Shown in pieces: positions 24,630-37,122 of a stretch of DNA of 64,000 nucleotides. The DNA comes from Hevea brasiliensis (lineage: Eukaryota > Streptophyta > Magnoliopsida > Malpighiales > Euphorbiaceae), in contig NC_079494.1 in the NCBI RefSeq assembly GCF_030052815.1, forward strand, positions 40,472,467-40,536,466. Direction: 5' to 3'. Both the position numbers and the translations under genes were made by a program. Every line of letters begins with the position of its first letter. The first letter of the stretch is position 1. The notes beneath the pieces are model-generated. The model was given only the letters and a program-made list of their open reading frames with translations. It searched no databases and was not told where the DNA came from.

Positions 24630-24960
24630 ATACAAAGTACACGGGTAGTGTAAACCAAGCCCCATACCCATGTAACTCTCTGCTAGAAGAAAGCCAAGAG
24701 AATCGATGAGAAACACAAGTACACGGGTTGTGTAAGTAGACCCGTGTAATCTGCAAGGACCGTGTAAGTCTCTACTGGGCGCAAGCTTGAAGAACCTTAT
24801 GGGAACAATAGTATACGGCCCGTGTAACTAGGCCCGTGTAGTTGGCACATACCCGTGTAACTTTCTGTGCCAAAACAAGATTTCGCAATTCTCCTCCAGC
24901 AAGTTACACGGCCCTACATTACGGGACCCGTGTAGTGACACACGGGCCGTGTACTATGCT
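24630..24960 (+). repeat. Cluster of ACACGGG/CCCGTGT words in G
   Basis: About ten direct and inverted occurrences of a seven- to eight-base word (CCCGTGTA or its complement TACACGGG) occur in 330 bp, some forming near-palindromes such as ACACGGGCCGTGT near 24941. It lies upstream of the TATA box at 25061. Confidence 0.8.
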
Positions 24961-25060
24961 GTAGCCAGTTTTATAACTCGAATTCCCCTCCTGCTTTCGG
25001 ATAAAAACAAGACTCCTAAAGCCTTTTGGACTCAAAATGACCTAACCCTAAGGCAACCAA

Positions 25061-25068
25061 TATAAATA
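25061..25068 (+). promoter_or_regulatory. TATA box of solo LTR G
   Basis: TATAAATA lies about 660 bp into the LTR, a normal position for the U3/R boundary. Confidence 0.55.
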
Positions 25069-26637
25069 GAAAAGAAAACATCAAAAGAAGGACGGTCGGG
25101 ATTGTTGCTGAAGGCTGCTATTATCAGGCTCTACATCAGTACCAAAAGAAGTTTTCCAGCTGAAGCTCCACAAGATCAAATCTGTAAGCTCTCTTTGGTT
25201 CCTTTGCTTCATATCCCTAGACAAATTTTTTTTTATTATTTTATTTCTTCTGCATAATTTTCTTTTTATTGTTTTTATCTTTTATTATGATGTTTGCTGG
25301 ACTCACTATGAGTGAGTAGTTTTCTTATTCTGGATTTGGGAGAGTAGCTCTTGTAATTATTATTATGGATGAACACTAAGCTTTATTTATTGGATTTGAG
25401 ATTCGTTTCTTGATTTAATTTCTTGTGATCTTAATGCATGTTATGTACTGGTACCCACTTAGCCATTATTGTATATGTTAATTGAAGGACTGAAAGGTAA
25501 AGATTAACATTAGAAAATCAAGATCTTAAACCTAGGAATTTTGACCTAGACATAGGCTGATACCTTTGTGGAACTTCAAAATTGGTCAAAAATCCTAAAG
25601 GATTTTAATTAATTTAATTTCCACGAAAGTAGGGTTTGAGTTAATTAAAATACACCCTAGATTCCTTGAGAAAGGATTTAGGATAGCTTAGGACTGATTT
25701 CCATCAAGGAAAACGACCATGAATCCAGTAAATAAGTTAGATAACATCCCTAGTAAGATTCAAGTGTGAAATCTTAATTTTAGAATTGTTTCAAATAAAT
25801 CATTTCATTTTAAGTTTACCATTCTAGTGTTTAAAGTTAACAAACTTTATTTCCTAAGTATTTGATAGCCTAGACAGTTAAAATTTCTGTGTAGATTGGT
25901 ACTTGCTAAACAAAATTCCTCGTGGGAACGATACTCTACTTATCACTTTATTAATTGTTAGAGATCTGTGCACTTGCGGGGTTGTAAAACCAGCAAACAT
26001 AGTACTGCAATCGGAACCCTATTGGTATGCCAACCTATCCAAACCAATCATAGTGAGCATACTAGGGCATATTAAAAAAGTTAAGGTTTTGGTTCCTTGC
26101 ATTTGATGTTATAGTGGTTACTATTTACATTGCTATTCATGCAAAATGTTGAATTTTTCAATAATAATAGGTATACAAATTTTAAACATATAGTCATACC
26201 ACATTTTGGGTCAGAAATTTGTTGGCATTAGTTGCCAATTGCAATTCAAAGCTTATTAGAAGTAATTCCAAAATTTCAGATTTCATTACCTATGTTTACT
26301 GTTCCATTGGACCATTCTACAGTGGGAATTTAGCAAAACTTTTTTCATTAAAGTTATTCCTTAATGTCTCTACTTTAATTATCTTTTTGAATCACTCTAT
26401 TTGGAGTTTTGTAACTCAAGTTATGGCATTTTTATTATAACTGGCCGGATTGGTCCATGTCCAGAATTTCTGGGCAATTTTGGTTTTGGCAATTTTGGTG
26501 AGCTAATTTTGGTTAGCAATTTAAATAGGTTATGGTTAGAATTTGAGTTTCTATTCTCCATTAAAGTATTTCTACTATGTCTAAGCTTTCCATGGGTTCA
26601 AGAATCAGGTCATTTGAACCTCTCTACACAAAGTTAT

Positions 26638-26668
26638 GGCCATTTGAACAAACACTGTTCATATGGCC
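26638..26668 (-). other. Palindromic module in F
   Basis: Arms of 13 bases (GGCCATTTGAACA at 26638 and TGTTCATATGGCC at 26656) have one mismatch and a 5-base spacer, AACAC. The spacer equals the complement of the spacer in E. Confidence 0.6.
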
Positions 26669-27516
26669 ATTTTTCCAGGTCCGGATTTTGGTTACCCAGA
26701 TTCAAGCAATTTTTAGATCACTTTAGGTTGGTTTTCTGGGCAGGGTATCTTCATGAAAAATGTGGCATTATGTCCCTAGTTTCACCTCCAATTGGCCTTA
26801 CACCAATTGAAGCTACACACTTCAACTTATAGCTACTCAAACCCACTGAACTCAAGTCCAGAAATTCTAGCTCCTAGGCCAGCACACTTAATTCAATGTT
26901 CAATGCCACAATTAATTCCAAGTTAAGGTCAAACCTCATCAAAGGGTCACTAATTGACCATTAGAATACTAATTCATCAACAATTTGGCAAAACCCTAAT
27001 TTTGCCTCAAACCCTAATTCCCAAAGTTTCATTTTAGCACCACACCTAAAATTTAATGTTCTAATCCTTAATTTTCATCAAAGGCAATCAATACACCACT
27101 TTTATTCAATTAAAATCATCAAAACCATAGCATACTCATGGCTGCCAAAAATTTGTGGGTGCCCTATCATGCACTTTTTAGTTCAATTTCAACAATTTCT
27201 AGCTTAGCTTAAGTCCCTAACAATAAATAAAGAAAAAGAGAGGTAAGATTGGTCACTAACCTTGACTTGGCTAACCCTTACCTCATTAAAACTTCAACTT
27301 CTCTTCAAATTTTTGTTGTCTAGTGCTTCCTCAAGGTGCAAGGATTAATTTTAGTGAAGGGATCAAGAGGTTTTATGGTAGAATTGACTAGGAAGTGGAG
27401 TTTGTTTAGATCAACAATGGTGGACTCTCTCTCTCTTTCTCTCAAATGTGTTTCGACCAAGGGTTAAAAATGAAGAAGATGACTTAATTTTTTTGATTTT
27501 AATTATTCTCCTTTTA

Positions 27517-27524
27517 CTTTTATA
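27517..27524 (-). promoter_or_regulatory. TATA-like box in F
   Basis: TATAAAAG on the minus strand lies about 260 bp before the predicted splice donor. Confidence 0.4.
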
Positions 27525-28144
27525 CTTAAGCTTGTCCATTTGTGATTGTTGTAAATTTTTAATTATATCATTCTTACTTGTGCATGATGTCATAATTGAG
27601 TTTTAAATTTTCATTTTGTTTTCTTCTTTTCTCTACTCATTTCTAATTAAATTTTTATCAATATATATTCATATTTTATTTCATAAATCTCATTTAATTA
27701 AATGAACATGTTGGTCAAAAATCATCTCTGAAGGAGAAATGACCAAAATGCCCCCCGTTTTTGCTTATCGAGTTAAAATAGTCTGTATCGATTTACATAA
27801 TTTTTCTTGTATTTTCTTGGCAATCTATTGTCAGCTAAGCCTCAATAACTCTTCACTTGAGTTCCAAAAATTATTTCACAGGGTTTCCCATGGGTCTAGG
27901 GTCGTTAACTATCTTCACAGCCGCTTCCTGTTAGGGTTACCCATCATTGTAGCTTCGGCTCCTTTAACCTTGTTGCATTTCTTTTCTTAAAATTTTCCTT
28001 AATTTTTATTATCATTATTTGGCTTATTTATGACTCCTCACTCTAGTTTAAATATAGTTCCAGACATTTTGGCTATCCAGACAGATATTAGTCACCAGAA
28101 CAGCAGAATGTATGGACTACTTAAAGTGAGGGCATTACAATAGT

Positions 28145-30586
28145 ACCATTAAGTGTTAATAAGTTTTATTATTTAATTATATTTTCTATTTACATTGGTA
28201 GCATTTTAATTCTATTCCTAGTGGAAATACAATGTCCAAACTCATTTTCACCTAATGCAAGAATTCATAAAATTTCATTTATGTGGATCACAATTTACCA
28301 ATCACATCATCTCACATGTCACTTAGATTCAAGCATTTTCATTTTTACTCATAATGGGAACATAAGTCCCAAATAACATTTGTACATCATTTATACCTTT
28401 CACATTTCATTTATGGTAATTACAATTCACATTTCAAGTTATGTTAGCAATGTCTCATAAGTTCTATTTGTGATGGGAATACAAGTTTTAACTACCTACT
28501 CATATGATTTAGGTGTTCATTAAATCATTTAAGTGGGATATCATTCATATCCCAAGTTGTCCATGAAAATTTTATGGATTTCAGATTTTATGTCCTAATT
28601 TCCTCTAGCAATTTGGCTAAAATGCATGGTCCATTTGGCCATACTTCCTTCATGGAAGTTATTTCTTTAGGTGTTAACTTTAATTTCCCTTTTGAATCAT
28701 TCACTTTGAAGTAGTATAACTCTAGTTATAATCAATTGATTAATGATTGTCCAAGGTGTTGAACCCTATAAGTCTACTAGTTTTAGGATTTTCTATCTTC
28801 TTTATCATACATTTCCAAGTACTTAGGCTTAGAATTGGATCTAGGACCCTAAGACAAAGTTTTAGGTCTTTATCTTAGCTTTTTAGATCATGTCAATTGA
28901 AGTTTTCTAGAGAAAGTTATGGTCTTTTAACCATTTAAGGGTCAATTAACCAAACACCTCAAATTTAGAAATTCAGGATTGGAAGTACTAAATTTTCCTA
29001 GCAAATTGTCTATGTTCCATTAGGTTCTGGGTTTTAGTCAAAACACCAAATTTGTAGTTCTAGGTTTATAGATATTTTTTCTTTGGTTTCACTGTATTTT
29101 CAGTTTTGTAGACCAAGTTATGGCGTTTTTGCAAAAACTGGTCGGGTAGGTCCAAGTCTAAAATTTCAGGTCAATGTTGGTTCTTTGCATTTAATGTCAT
29201 TGTAGTTACTATTCATATTACTATTCATGCAAATTTTTTACTATTTCATAAACAAATTCTAAATTTATGGTAGTACCGCATTTTGGGTTATAAACTTATT
29301 GGCATTAATTGCCAATTATAATTTAAGTCTTTTTAGAAGTATTTCCAAAATTTCAGTTTTTGTCACCTAAGTTTACTATTCCGTTGGACCAATCTACAAT
29401 TCAAATTTGGCTAACTTTTCTTCATCAAAGTTGTTCCTTAATGTCTCTAATTTAATTCCCTTTTTGAATCACTCCATTTGGAGTTTTTTAGCTCAAGTTA
29501 TGGCATTTGAACCATAACTGGCCGGATTGGTCCATGTCCAGAATTTCTGGACAATTCTTGATTCTGGCAGTTTTGATGAGTTAACTTTGGTTAGCAATTT
29601 GATTAGTTTATGATCAGAATTTGGGTTTCTGTTTTGTATGAAAGTTGTTCTACTATGTCTAAGATTTCCATGGGTTTAAGAATCAGGTCATTTAGACCTC
29701 TCCACACAAAGTTATGGCCATTTAAACAATTACTATTCATATGATCATTTTTCCAGGTCCAGATTTTGGTTACCCAGATTCAAGCCATACTTAAGTCACT
29801 TTGTGTTGGTTTTCTGGGCAGGGTCTCTTCATGAAAAATGTGGCATTATGTCCCTAGTTTCACCTCCAAGTAGCCTTACACCATTTGAAGCTACACAATT
29901 CAACTTATAGCTGCCCAAACCCACTGGACTCAAAGTCCAGAATTTCTAGCATAAAGGCAATACATTCATTTCTCAATTCAATTCAACAATGCACTTCAAA
30001 ACTCAATCAACTCACATAAAATGGTCAATATTTGGTCTCAAAAACTTCAATTGAGAATCATATCATCAAACCCCCAATTTCCCTTTAAAGCCTTAACTTC
30101 ACAATTACCATCTCTTACTACCATAGGCAAATCAACATATATATCAAATATTTCATCTTGTTTATGTTAATATTCATGTCTACATATGATTAAACACATC
30201 AATCTCTCCCTTTACCATGGCTAACCGAATTTCCCTTTCACTCAAACATGCACTTTTTTTTTCTTTATTTTTTTATGCAATTCTAGCTTGTTTCCACCTA
30301 ATTGTAAGATTTAAAGGAGGAGAAAGCAAGGTTTAAGCACTAACCTCTTTAGAGCCAAGTTTGGTCTTATAAAACTTTAAGAATTTCTTCAATTCTTGGC
30401 TGTCACTAGCTTCTTCAAGGCATGGGAGTAATTTTTAGTGAAGACACTTAGGGGTTTTAGGGTAGGATTGGCTAGGAAATTAAGTGAGTGGAAGATAAAA
30501 ATGGTGGAGCATTTCTTCCTTGGAGTTCGGCCATGGCTTTTGGAAGGAAGAAGATGACCAAAATTTTGGTTTATTTGATTTCTTTT
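28145..30586 (-). repeat. Element C 3' LTR, piece 3
   Basis: It matches about 60156-62605 of the intact C LTR. It ends at CTTTT (30582-30586), where element B entered, next to the sequence that corresponds to the TATA-like box of the other LTR. Inside are several spaced copies of a GTTATGG-containing unit (near 28905, 29120, 29490 and 29712). No gene is seen. Confidence 0.87.
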
Positions 30587-32714
30587 TATAACAACCCTAT
30601 TCGCATAGCCTGGTATATTTCACTGTTCCGGTGATCGGTGTCGGTCCGGACAATTAAGAGAAGTAGAACCATGTCTAAGACACCTAGATAAACTCTGAAT
30701 GCAAATAATTAGTAATTGCCAAATAGTTAAGCATAAATAAGAAAAATAAAACATAAGAAGTTAAATGAGCTGAGAGTCACAGCGATGAGTAACCTTATCG
30801 GGAATGACTGCGAGGTCAATCTAAACTCAAATTTCGAACCATAAAATGTGACGCCGCGGTCCTTAGGACCATTGTGAACACAGTAGAAAAGAGAAAATCA
30901 TGAAAAAGAATTGTTAAGCAGGTCAAATAATTAAGTTAGTGATCCGGAAGAAATATCAAATAACTTGCAAACCGGATTGAATCAGCGAGGGGCAATTTGG
31001 TCAATTCACCCCTAGAGCTGACTCCTGACCTAACTATCCAATAAAATCGGAGAAATGAAAATTTCGGGATCAAGAATTAAATTAAAGAACTAATGGAAAA
31101 ATAAATACAAAAGAAAAAGAAAATTGAAAAAGTTTATTACATCATTGGATGACATCATCATGATGTCAAAACTAATTTTGATTTTCCTCACCATAATTGA
31201 CCAAGTCAAATAAGACTAAAACGCATAAAATAAACATAAAATTAAAAAAAAAACAAATTACTCTTCCTCTTCTTTGGTGTGCTGCTCCACATCTTTCTCT
31301 CCATTGAAGAATTCCATGAAAGCTTGAATTCAAGCTTTCTTTTAGCCACTTAACCCTACTTTGCCCCTAAATTATTCCATTAAAGCTTGTTAACTTCACT
31401 TGGGAAGGTGATTGAGCAAGAAAGAAAGAGGAAAAAAGGAGAAAAATTGAAGATTGAAGTGTAAAGTGGAGATAAGCAATTTACTTTGAAAATGTTGGTT
31501 TCTTATTTGTGTATTTAGCTCAAGTAACTTAGTAACTTAAAATCAAAAGAAAACAATTATTGAGGGACCAAACAAGAAATTCATCCGGCTAGGGTTAGGG
31601 TTTGATATGAATGAGTTTGATGAATTTGAATGGTTATTTGAGGTGAATTAGGTATGTAGAACATGAATATACACTTTAAATTTGTATTAGAGTTGAAATA
31701 CATGTAACTAGGGTTTGGAGATTGTGAAAAATTGAAGAAAAATTTGAGAATTAGCCAAATGATGTTATTGACCTTATTTGAGTTGAGAAATGGTCAATTA
31801 TGACCATTTGTGGTGTGTATGAATTGTTGGAACCAAGTTCTAATTCGGATTGGTTAGGGTCAATCTGCAGGTAGCTTGACCTAGGTCCCTTTCAGGGATC
31901 AAAACTGAAAATTTACCAACCCAATTGGGTTGAGGTCAATTGGGAATGAAACTAGACACAAAATGACACATTTTTCATTCAGGAATCATGCCCAGAAAGT
32001 GACAATAACTTAGTGAACAATTAGGCCAAATTCGAAATTGGCAAACTGACCCGTACAAAAATGACCAAATAAACAGTAGTTACATAAATGACTATAACTT
32101 GGTCTAGGAAGGTCCAAATAAGTTGAAATTTTACCAGTAGAAAGCTGAGACATACCCCTACAACTTTCATGATGAAAACAAACCCAAATTTGTTCATAAG
32201 CTATCCAAAAACTCACCTGCAGTCAACCCACAAAAAACTGCCATTATCCAGTGAATGCCCTGAATTCTGGGTAAAACCAAATCCGGCCAGTCATGTTCAA
32301 ATGGCTATAACTTAGGCTACAAAACTCTAAATGGAGTGATTCAAAAAGAGAAATAAATTTAAGATAAAAAGGAACAACTTATATGAGGAAAACTTAGCCA
32401 AATTATCACAGCAACATGACCAATGGAACAGTACAAAACTGAACACCAAAACTAAAAATTTGAAATTTGTGCCTAAGAGACTTGAAGTTTGAGGAAACAA
32501 TCAAAACCAACAAATTAGTTAACCAAAATGTGGTATGTGGGTGAAATTAGAATTTCCATACCTATTAAGTATTAGAAAGTCAACAAATTGACTTGAATAG
32601 TGCCATGAATAGTAACCCTAACATGAAAATTTTCAAGAACGTAAGTTTAAGTATATTGGGGCTAGAGTTGAGCATATATGAGTTTAATTATTGGATTTAT
32701 TATGAGATAAGATA

Positions 32715-32742
32715 CTGAAACACTGTTAATTGTGTGTTTCAG
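32715..32742 (+). other. 9-bp inverted repeat in B LTR
   Basis: CTGAAACAC, a 10-base loop, GTGTTTCAG. The same perfect stem is found in the B 3' LTR (52146), D (37765-37793, minus) and E (57063-57091). Confidence 0.65.
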
Positions 32743-33352
32743 CTGAAAAAGACCCGAAAAATCTAAGGGACTGAGTCAAGGCCTAGAGGCGACTCACGTC
32801 AGGTTTGTGCACAATAAATTTATGTAATTATTTTATAAGTGAAAAGTTGAATTGTTATGCTTTATGAAATAGCTGTGTTGTTTATAAATTGTGTTGCCAT
32901 TTTGGGACTGCAAAAATGACTTTGGAAATTGTTTGGGATTTTTCATAAATTATTTGAGTACTTTGTTTTGAATTGATTTTGTGTTCACACTTAGCATGAC
33001 AGTACAACATTATTCCTCTTCCATTTATGGGGTTGAGATCATTTATTTTCCTCTCTCTCTGGCTTACCAGTTGAGGCTGTAGATCGGATGAGTACTCATT
33101 AGCTAGCTAGCCACCTTCCTCATTGATTTCGATTAGTGGAGTTGTAGATTGCTTTGTCGTGGTGTACAACGTGGCATTGATCGAAAATTTTGTGTAATGG
33201 CTTAAGTTGTGTATAAATTGGCAACACTGTGTTTATTAAAATTTTTGACCAAAATTGTGCTATAATGAGTTTTGATAATTTGTAAAATATTTAAATTGTG
33301 ATTTATCAATGAATGTTTTATGTACTGCATTTCGAATTTTTATTGTGCACCA

Positions 33353-33372
33353 CTGAGTATTTTTATACTCAG
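33353..33372 (+). other. LTR hairpin (B family)
   Basis: CTGAGTAT, loop TTTT, ATACTCAG: a perfect 8-bp stem preceded by CACCA, at the position where A has CTAAGCA/TGCTTAG. Confidence 0.65.
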
Positions 33373-33821
33373 CGATAGCTTATTTTCTTTATCATGAGAT
33401 AAAGCAGAGAAAGCGTGAGTGAGCTGCTATTGAGATAGAGGACTACATTGACCTTTTTGGTACGGGAATTTATTTATACCCTTGTAGTTATTTTGATGTA
33501 AATATTGTAATGTCATATATATTAATATAAAATTAAGCAGTTATATAGTAAATTCTAATATAGTATTTTGGATTTTCTTTTTGTAAATTAAGATCTGTAT
33601 TTGTAAATTAAATATTAAATGCAATGTGAATGAATTGATGAGATATTTTGAAATGACAAATTTTGATTGAATTGCGGACTTGAATTGCATTATGATGAAC
33701 TAAGTTATTTTGGTGATTGGAGTTGTAAAACAAATATTGGAAGTGCTTTTTACAGGTTTTTGAAGAACTGTTTTTTCAAAATACAAACGGCACTCTGCCG
33801 AAATTTTTCCAAAATTTGCGA

Positions 33822-33971
33822 ACAAAAATTTTTACTAGTTTTGAAACTTCAAGTAAATGTTTTTCATTCCTACTAAAATGCTCACCACTTCTGCAGACAA
33901 AAATTTTTACTAGTTTTGAAACTTCAAGTAAATGTTTTTCATTCCTACTAAAATGCTCACCACTTCCAAAA
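33822..33971 (+). repeat. 75-bp tandem duplication in B 5' LTR
   Basis: 33822-33896 is repeated at 33897-33971 almost exactly. The 3' LTR (about 53265) and solo LTR E have one copy, so it arose in this LTR after insertion. It gives a repeated 25-residue translation that is not a real protein. Confidence 0.9.
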
Positions 33972-34103
33972 AGTAAGAAAATGGTTTTAAAATCCCTTGT
34001 AGTGTACTTAATGAGTTATCTGTAGGTGAAGTTGGATAGTTCATTAGGTATTCTACGGGATCATGTTATGCCTTACAGAGGGGTAAGGTGTGACATGTTT
34101 TAG

Positions 34104-34115
34104 TGGTATCAGAGC
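34104..34115 (+). other. Element B primer-binding site (initiator Met tRNA)
   Basis: TGGTATCAGAGC lies 8 bp after the LTR. The same sequence and spacing occur in D. Confidence 0.9.
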
Positions 34116-34284
34116 ATGGTTTTGTAATGAATATTGACTATGTATGTGAATCTTTCTTTGATAAGTACAACTGCTCAAGTGTCTTTAATTAATACATATG
34201 ACATATTTAAATCATGAATATGCTCTAACGGAGGTCAACCTCCTTATATTTGATTTCAGGAAGTAGGAAAATTTTGAAAACAGA

Positions 34285-36465
34285 ATGCAAGAGGGAAATC
34301 ATTCAGTAGAGCAATCTGTCAAGACTGAGGTCTAAGGAGAAGCCCCAGCATTTCAGAATGTGAGTGGATCATCCACTCCAGCTCCTACTCCAGCATCGCA
34401 GTTTCTTGCTCAGTTTGCACAGCAGATGGTTGCATTTTTTCAAAAACTGATGGAAAATTTGTCACCCCAAGTTCAGATGCAAGCACCTGCAGCACAACCA
34501 CAACCCCTAGCTTGAAAATATGAAAAACTAATGAAATTTGGGGCTACCGAGTTTAAAGGCACTGTGGATCCACTGGATTCAGAACAGTGGCCGGAACGGA
34601 TGGAAAGGGTATTCAGAAAACTACAGTGTGCCGAAGAATTAAAATTTGAATATTCAGTATCTCTTCTACAAGGGGATGCATATGAATGGTGGAAGACCAT
34701 CCCCCATAGCCTAGTTGAGCCACTTGTGCTGACATGGATAAACTTCCTGAGGGAATTCAGGCAGAAATGGGTTCCTGATGCTTATGTAGATATGAAATTG
34801 CAAGAATTCTTGAGCCTAAAGCAAGAGGACAGAATAATAGCAGAGTATGAGCAACACTTTTCAAGGCTAAGTCACTGTGCTGGAAGCTTAGTCTCCATAC
34901 CCAGAGACAGATGTAAGAGGTTTGAGGTTGGGTTGAGGCCTAGCTTAAGAATGCAAGTTGTGGGATTTAGACACCAAAATTTTTCTGAGCTGATTTCACA
35001 AGCCTTGGAACTGGAAAGGATAGAATCAGAAGGGGCGGTGAAGAAGGGCACTCAAGAGAAAGAAAAGACTGAAAAGGCTATGGGCCAAGTTATTGCGAGT
35101 GGTTCTGGGAAGAGGAAATAGTCTGGGTCTAGCTCTCGCAGATCTGGCAGAGGCAGATTCTTTGGTCAAAGACCACCTCGATCTGGTCAGCAGACCCAAC
35201 AAGCATCTCAAGGAGCTTTATCAGTCCAGCAGTGTGAGACTTGTGGTAGAACACATGGTGGGGTGTGTTTCAAGGCCACCGGTACATGTTTCAACTATGG
35301 AAGGAGTGGACATTTTGCTAAGGATTGTACTAGTCTGCACTGATCTGGACCTCCTGGCACATCTAAGGGATCAACCTAAGTCTCTACACCTAGAGGGTCA
35401 CAGCCAGCTGGTCGAGGTAGAGGCAGAGGTAGGGGTAGCATTCCTGGAAGTCAGAGTACTATTAACCAGCTAGTACCAAGTGGTGCACCAGCTAGAGTCT
35501 ATACAATGCGTCAGAGGGAGGAGGCTAAAACATCAGATGTAGTAGCTGGTATTTTCTCTATCCTTGACCAAGATGCATATGTGTTGTTTGATCCTGGCTC
35601 CACACATTCATATGTCAGTGCTAGTGTGATGAGTTCTACTACTATCCAGTGTGTACAAATGGACTATGATGTGCTAGTAACTAGTCCATTAGGTCAGGAG
35701 ATTAGGGTCAACATAATCTATAGAGATTGTCCTTTGATGATCCAAGGGCATGTTTTTCTATCAGATTTGATTGAAATGCCCTTCAGAGATTATGATATTA
35801 TCTTGGGCATGGATTAGTTAGCCAGGCATCACGCGATGATTGACTGTAGACTGAAAACAGTCACTTTTGGTCTCCCTCTGTACGGTGATGCGGTAATACA
35901 TGGGGAGAGGCAGTTGTTGCCATCAAATATCATTTCGGCTGCACTAGCCAGAAGGATGATTAGAAAGGGGTGTGAAGCATACTTGACACATGTGATAGAC
36001 ACCCAAGTGGGGAGTCCAGCACTGAGGGACATCCCTACAGTATGTGACTTTTCAGATGTATTTCCTGATGAATTGCCAGGATTACCTCCAGAAAGAGAGG
36101 TGCAGTTTGAGATTGATGCTATGCCTGGTGTGGACCCAATCTCTATAACACCATATAGAATGGCACTAGCAGAATTGAAAGAGTTGAAAGTGCAGTTGCA
36201 AGAGCTGCTTGACAAGGGCTTTATCCACCCTAGTGTGTCACCTTAGGGAGCACCAGTGTTAATTGTTCAGAAGAAGGATGGAACTCTCCGCTTATGTATC
36301 GACTATCGGTAGTTGAATAAGGTGACAATAAAGAACAGATACTCATTGCCCCGCATTGATGATTTGTTTGATCAGTTGAGGGGTGCAGCTATGTTCTCCA
36401 AAATTGACCTGAGATCAGGTTATTATCAGCTGAAAGAACAAGAGCAGAGTATTCCTAAAACTGCC
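34285..36465 (+). pseudogene. gag-pol: Element B gag, protease and first part of RT, eight stops
   Basis: The ATG at 34285 opens MQEGNHSVEQ. The frame runs without a shift to 36465, where D interrupts RT. The gag core (DAYEWWKTIP, LSLKQEDR) is followed by a knuckle CFNYGRSGHFAKDC, with Tyr for the second Cys. The protease motif FDPGSTHSY is intact (about 35588). RT starts after LPGLPPERE and includes [11 protein letters not shown]. In-frame stops lie at 34333, 34513, 35119, 35341, 35377, 35815, 36244 and 36310. At each, sister element D has CAA, CGA, CAG, CGG, CAA, TGG, TGG or CAG in that order. All eight can be reached by C-to-T or G-to-A change. Confidence 0.92.
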
Positions 36466-37122
36466 TGTCACACCTTACCCCTCTGTAAGGCATAACACGA
36501 TCCCGTAGAATACCTAATGAACTACCAAACTTCGCCTACCGATAATTCATTAAGCACACTACAAGGGATTTTAAAACTATTTTCTTGCATTTTGGAAGTG
36601 GTGAGCATTTTGTTAGGAATTAAAATCATTTATTAAAAGCTTATAAACTAGTAAAAATTTTGTCCATTTAAATTTTACCGCAAATTTTATAAAAATTTTG
36701 ATAGAGTTTCGTTTATATTTGGAGAAAATCATTCTTCAAAAACCTATAAAAAAGCACTTCCAAAAATTTTTCACAACTCCCAACCACCAAATAATTTCAA
36801 GTCAACTCAATTTAATCCACTTCAAAAATAATTTCACAATCCAATCAAAGTTTAACATCACAAAATATTTAATAACTTCATTCACAGTGTATAAAGTATG
36901 AAATTCTCAACTACAACTATTAATTTACAAAATGAAGTTCCAAATATAATATTATTACAATTTATTATACAACTGCTCACTTTACATTAATACTTATGAC
37001 ATTACAGTATTTACATCAAAATAACAATAAGGGTATAAAATAATCAAGAGTTCTTGTCAATCCCGCAGCTTACTCTGCTGCTTTCTCTTTGCTCTTATCT
37101 GCGACAGCAAAACAAGCTATCA

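Larger units (their letters stand above)
24400..25999 (+). mobile_element. Element G: 1.6-kb solo LTR of a different Gypsy-like family
   Basis: It begins TGATACACTT and ends CCAGCAAACA. Flanks are CAGTA (24395-24399) and TAGTA (26000-26004), a duplication with one C/T change. It is unlike the TGTAACACC LTRs. It contains a TATA box (25061) and about ten copies of a CCCGTGTA/TACACGGG word (24630-24960). Its 3' end carries GGGAACGATACTCTACTTAT, a type I associate with Tat/Athila-group LTRs. The group assignment is recall-based and uncertain. Confidence 0.75.
23583..27260 (-). other. Predicted leader intron in F
   Basis: On the minus strand the donor CAAG/GTTAGTGACC lies at 27261/27260. The acceptor GATTTTTAATAG lies at 23583, followed by GTGG. 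It is about 2.07 kb once G is removed. Confidence 0.35.
23395..28139 (-). mobile_element. Element F: solo LTR related to C, carrying G
   Basis: On the plus strand it begins TGTGACACCCC and ends GGGCATTACA, homologous to both ends of the C LTR but diverged and lacking about 1 kb of C's middle. Flanks are TTAGT (23390-23394) and ATAGT (28140-28144). The uninterrupted site in the other C LTR (about 60150) reads TTAGT, so the right copy has changed. No internal region or second LTR is present, as expected after LTR-LTR recombination. Without G it is about 3.1 kb. It has TATAAAAG on the minus strand (27517-27524) and a donor AAG then GTTAGTG at 27261. Confidence 0.82.
30587..34095 (+). repeat. Element B 5' LTR
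   Basis: It starts TATAACAACC and ends GGTGTGACA. It carries a 75-bp tandem duplication (33822-33971) absent from the 3' LTR, an inverted repeat CTGAAACAC...GTGTTTCAG (32715-32742), the LTR hairpin (33353) and the acceptor TTTTTACAG (33755). The donor seen in the 3' LTR (GAG then GTAAGC) here reads GAG then ATAAGC (31472), a G-to-A change that would abolish splicing. Confidence 0.92.

Noticed and set aside
26401..26832. 143-codon frame in F, one of the longer frames outside pol
   Set aside because: It lies in the LTR repeat units shared with C, where equivalent frames are broken. No domain and no start context.
33816..34025. Frame with a repeated 25-residue motif
   Set aside because: The repeat comes from the 75-bp LTR duplication and is absent in the sister LTR.
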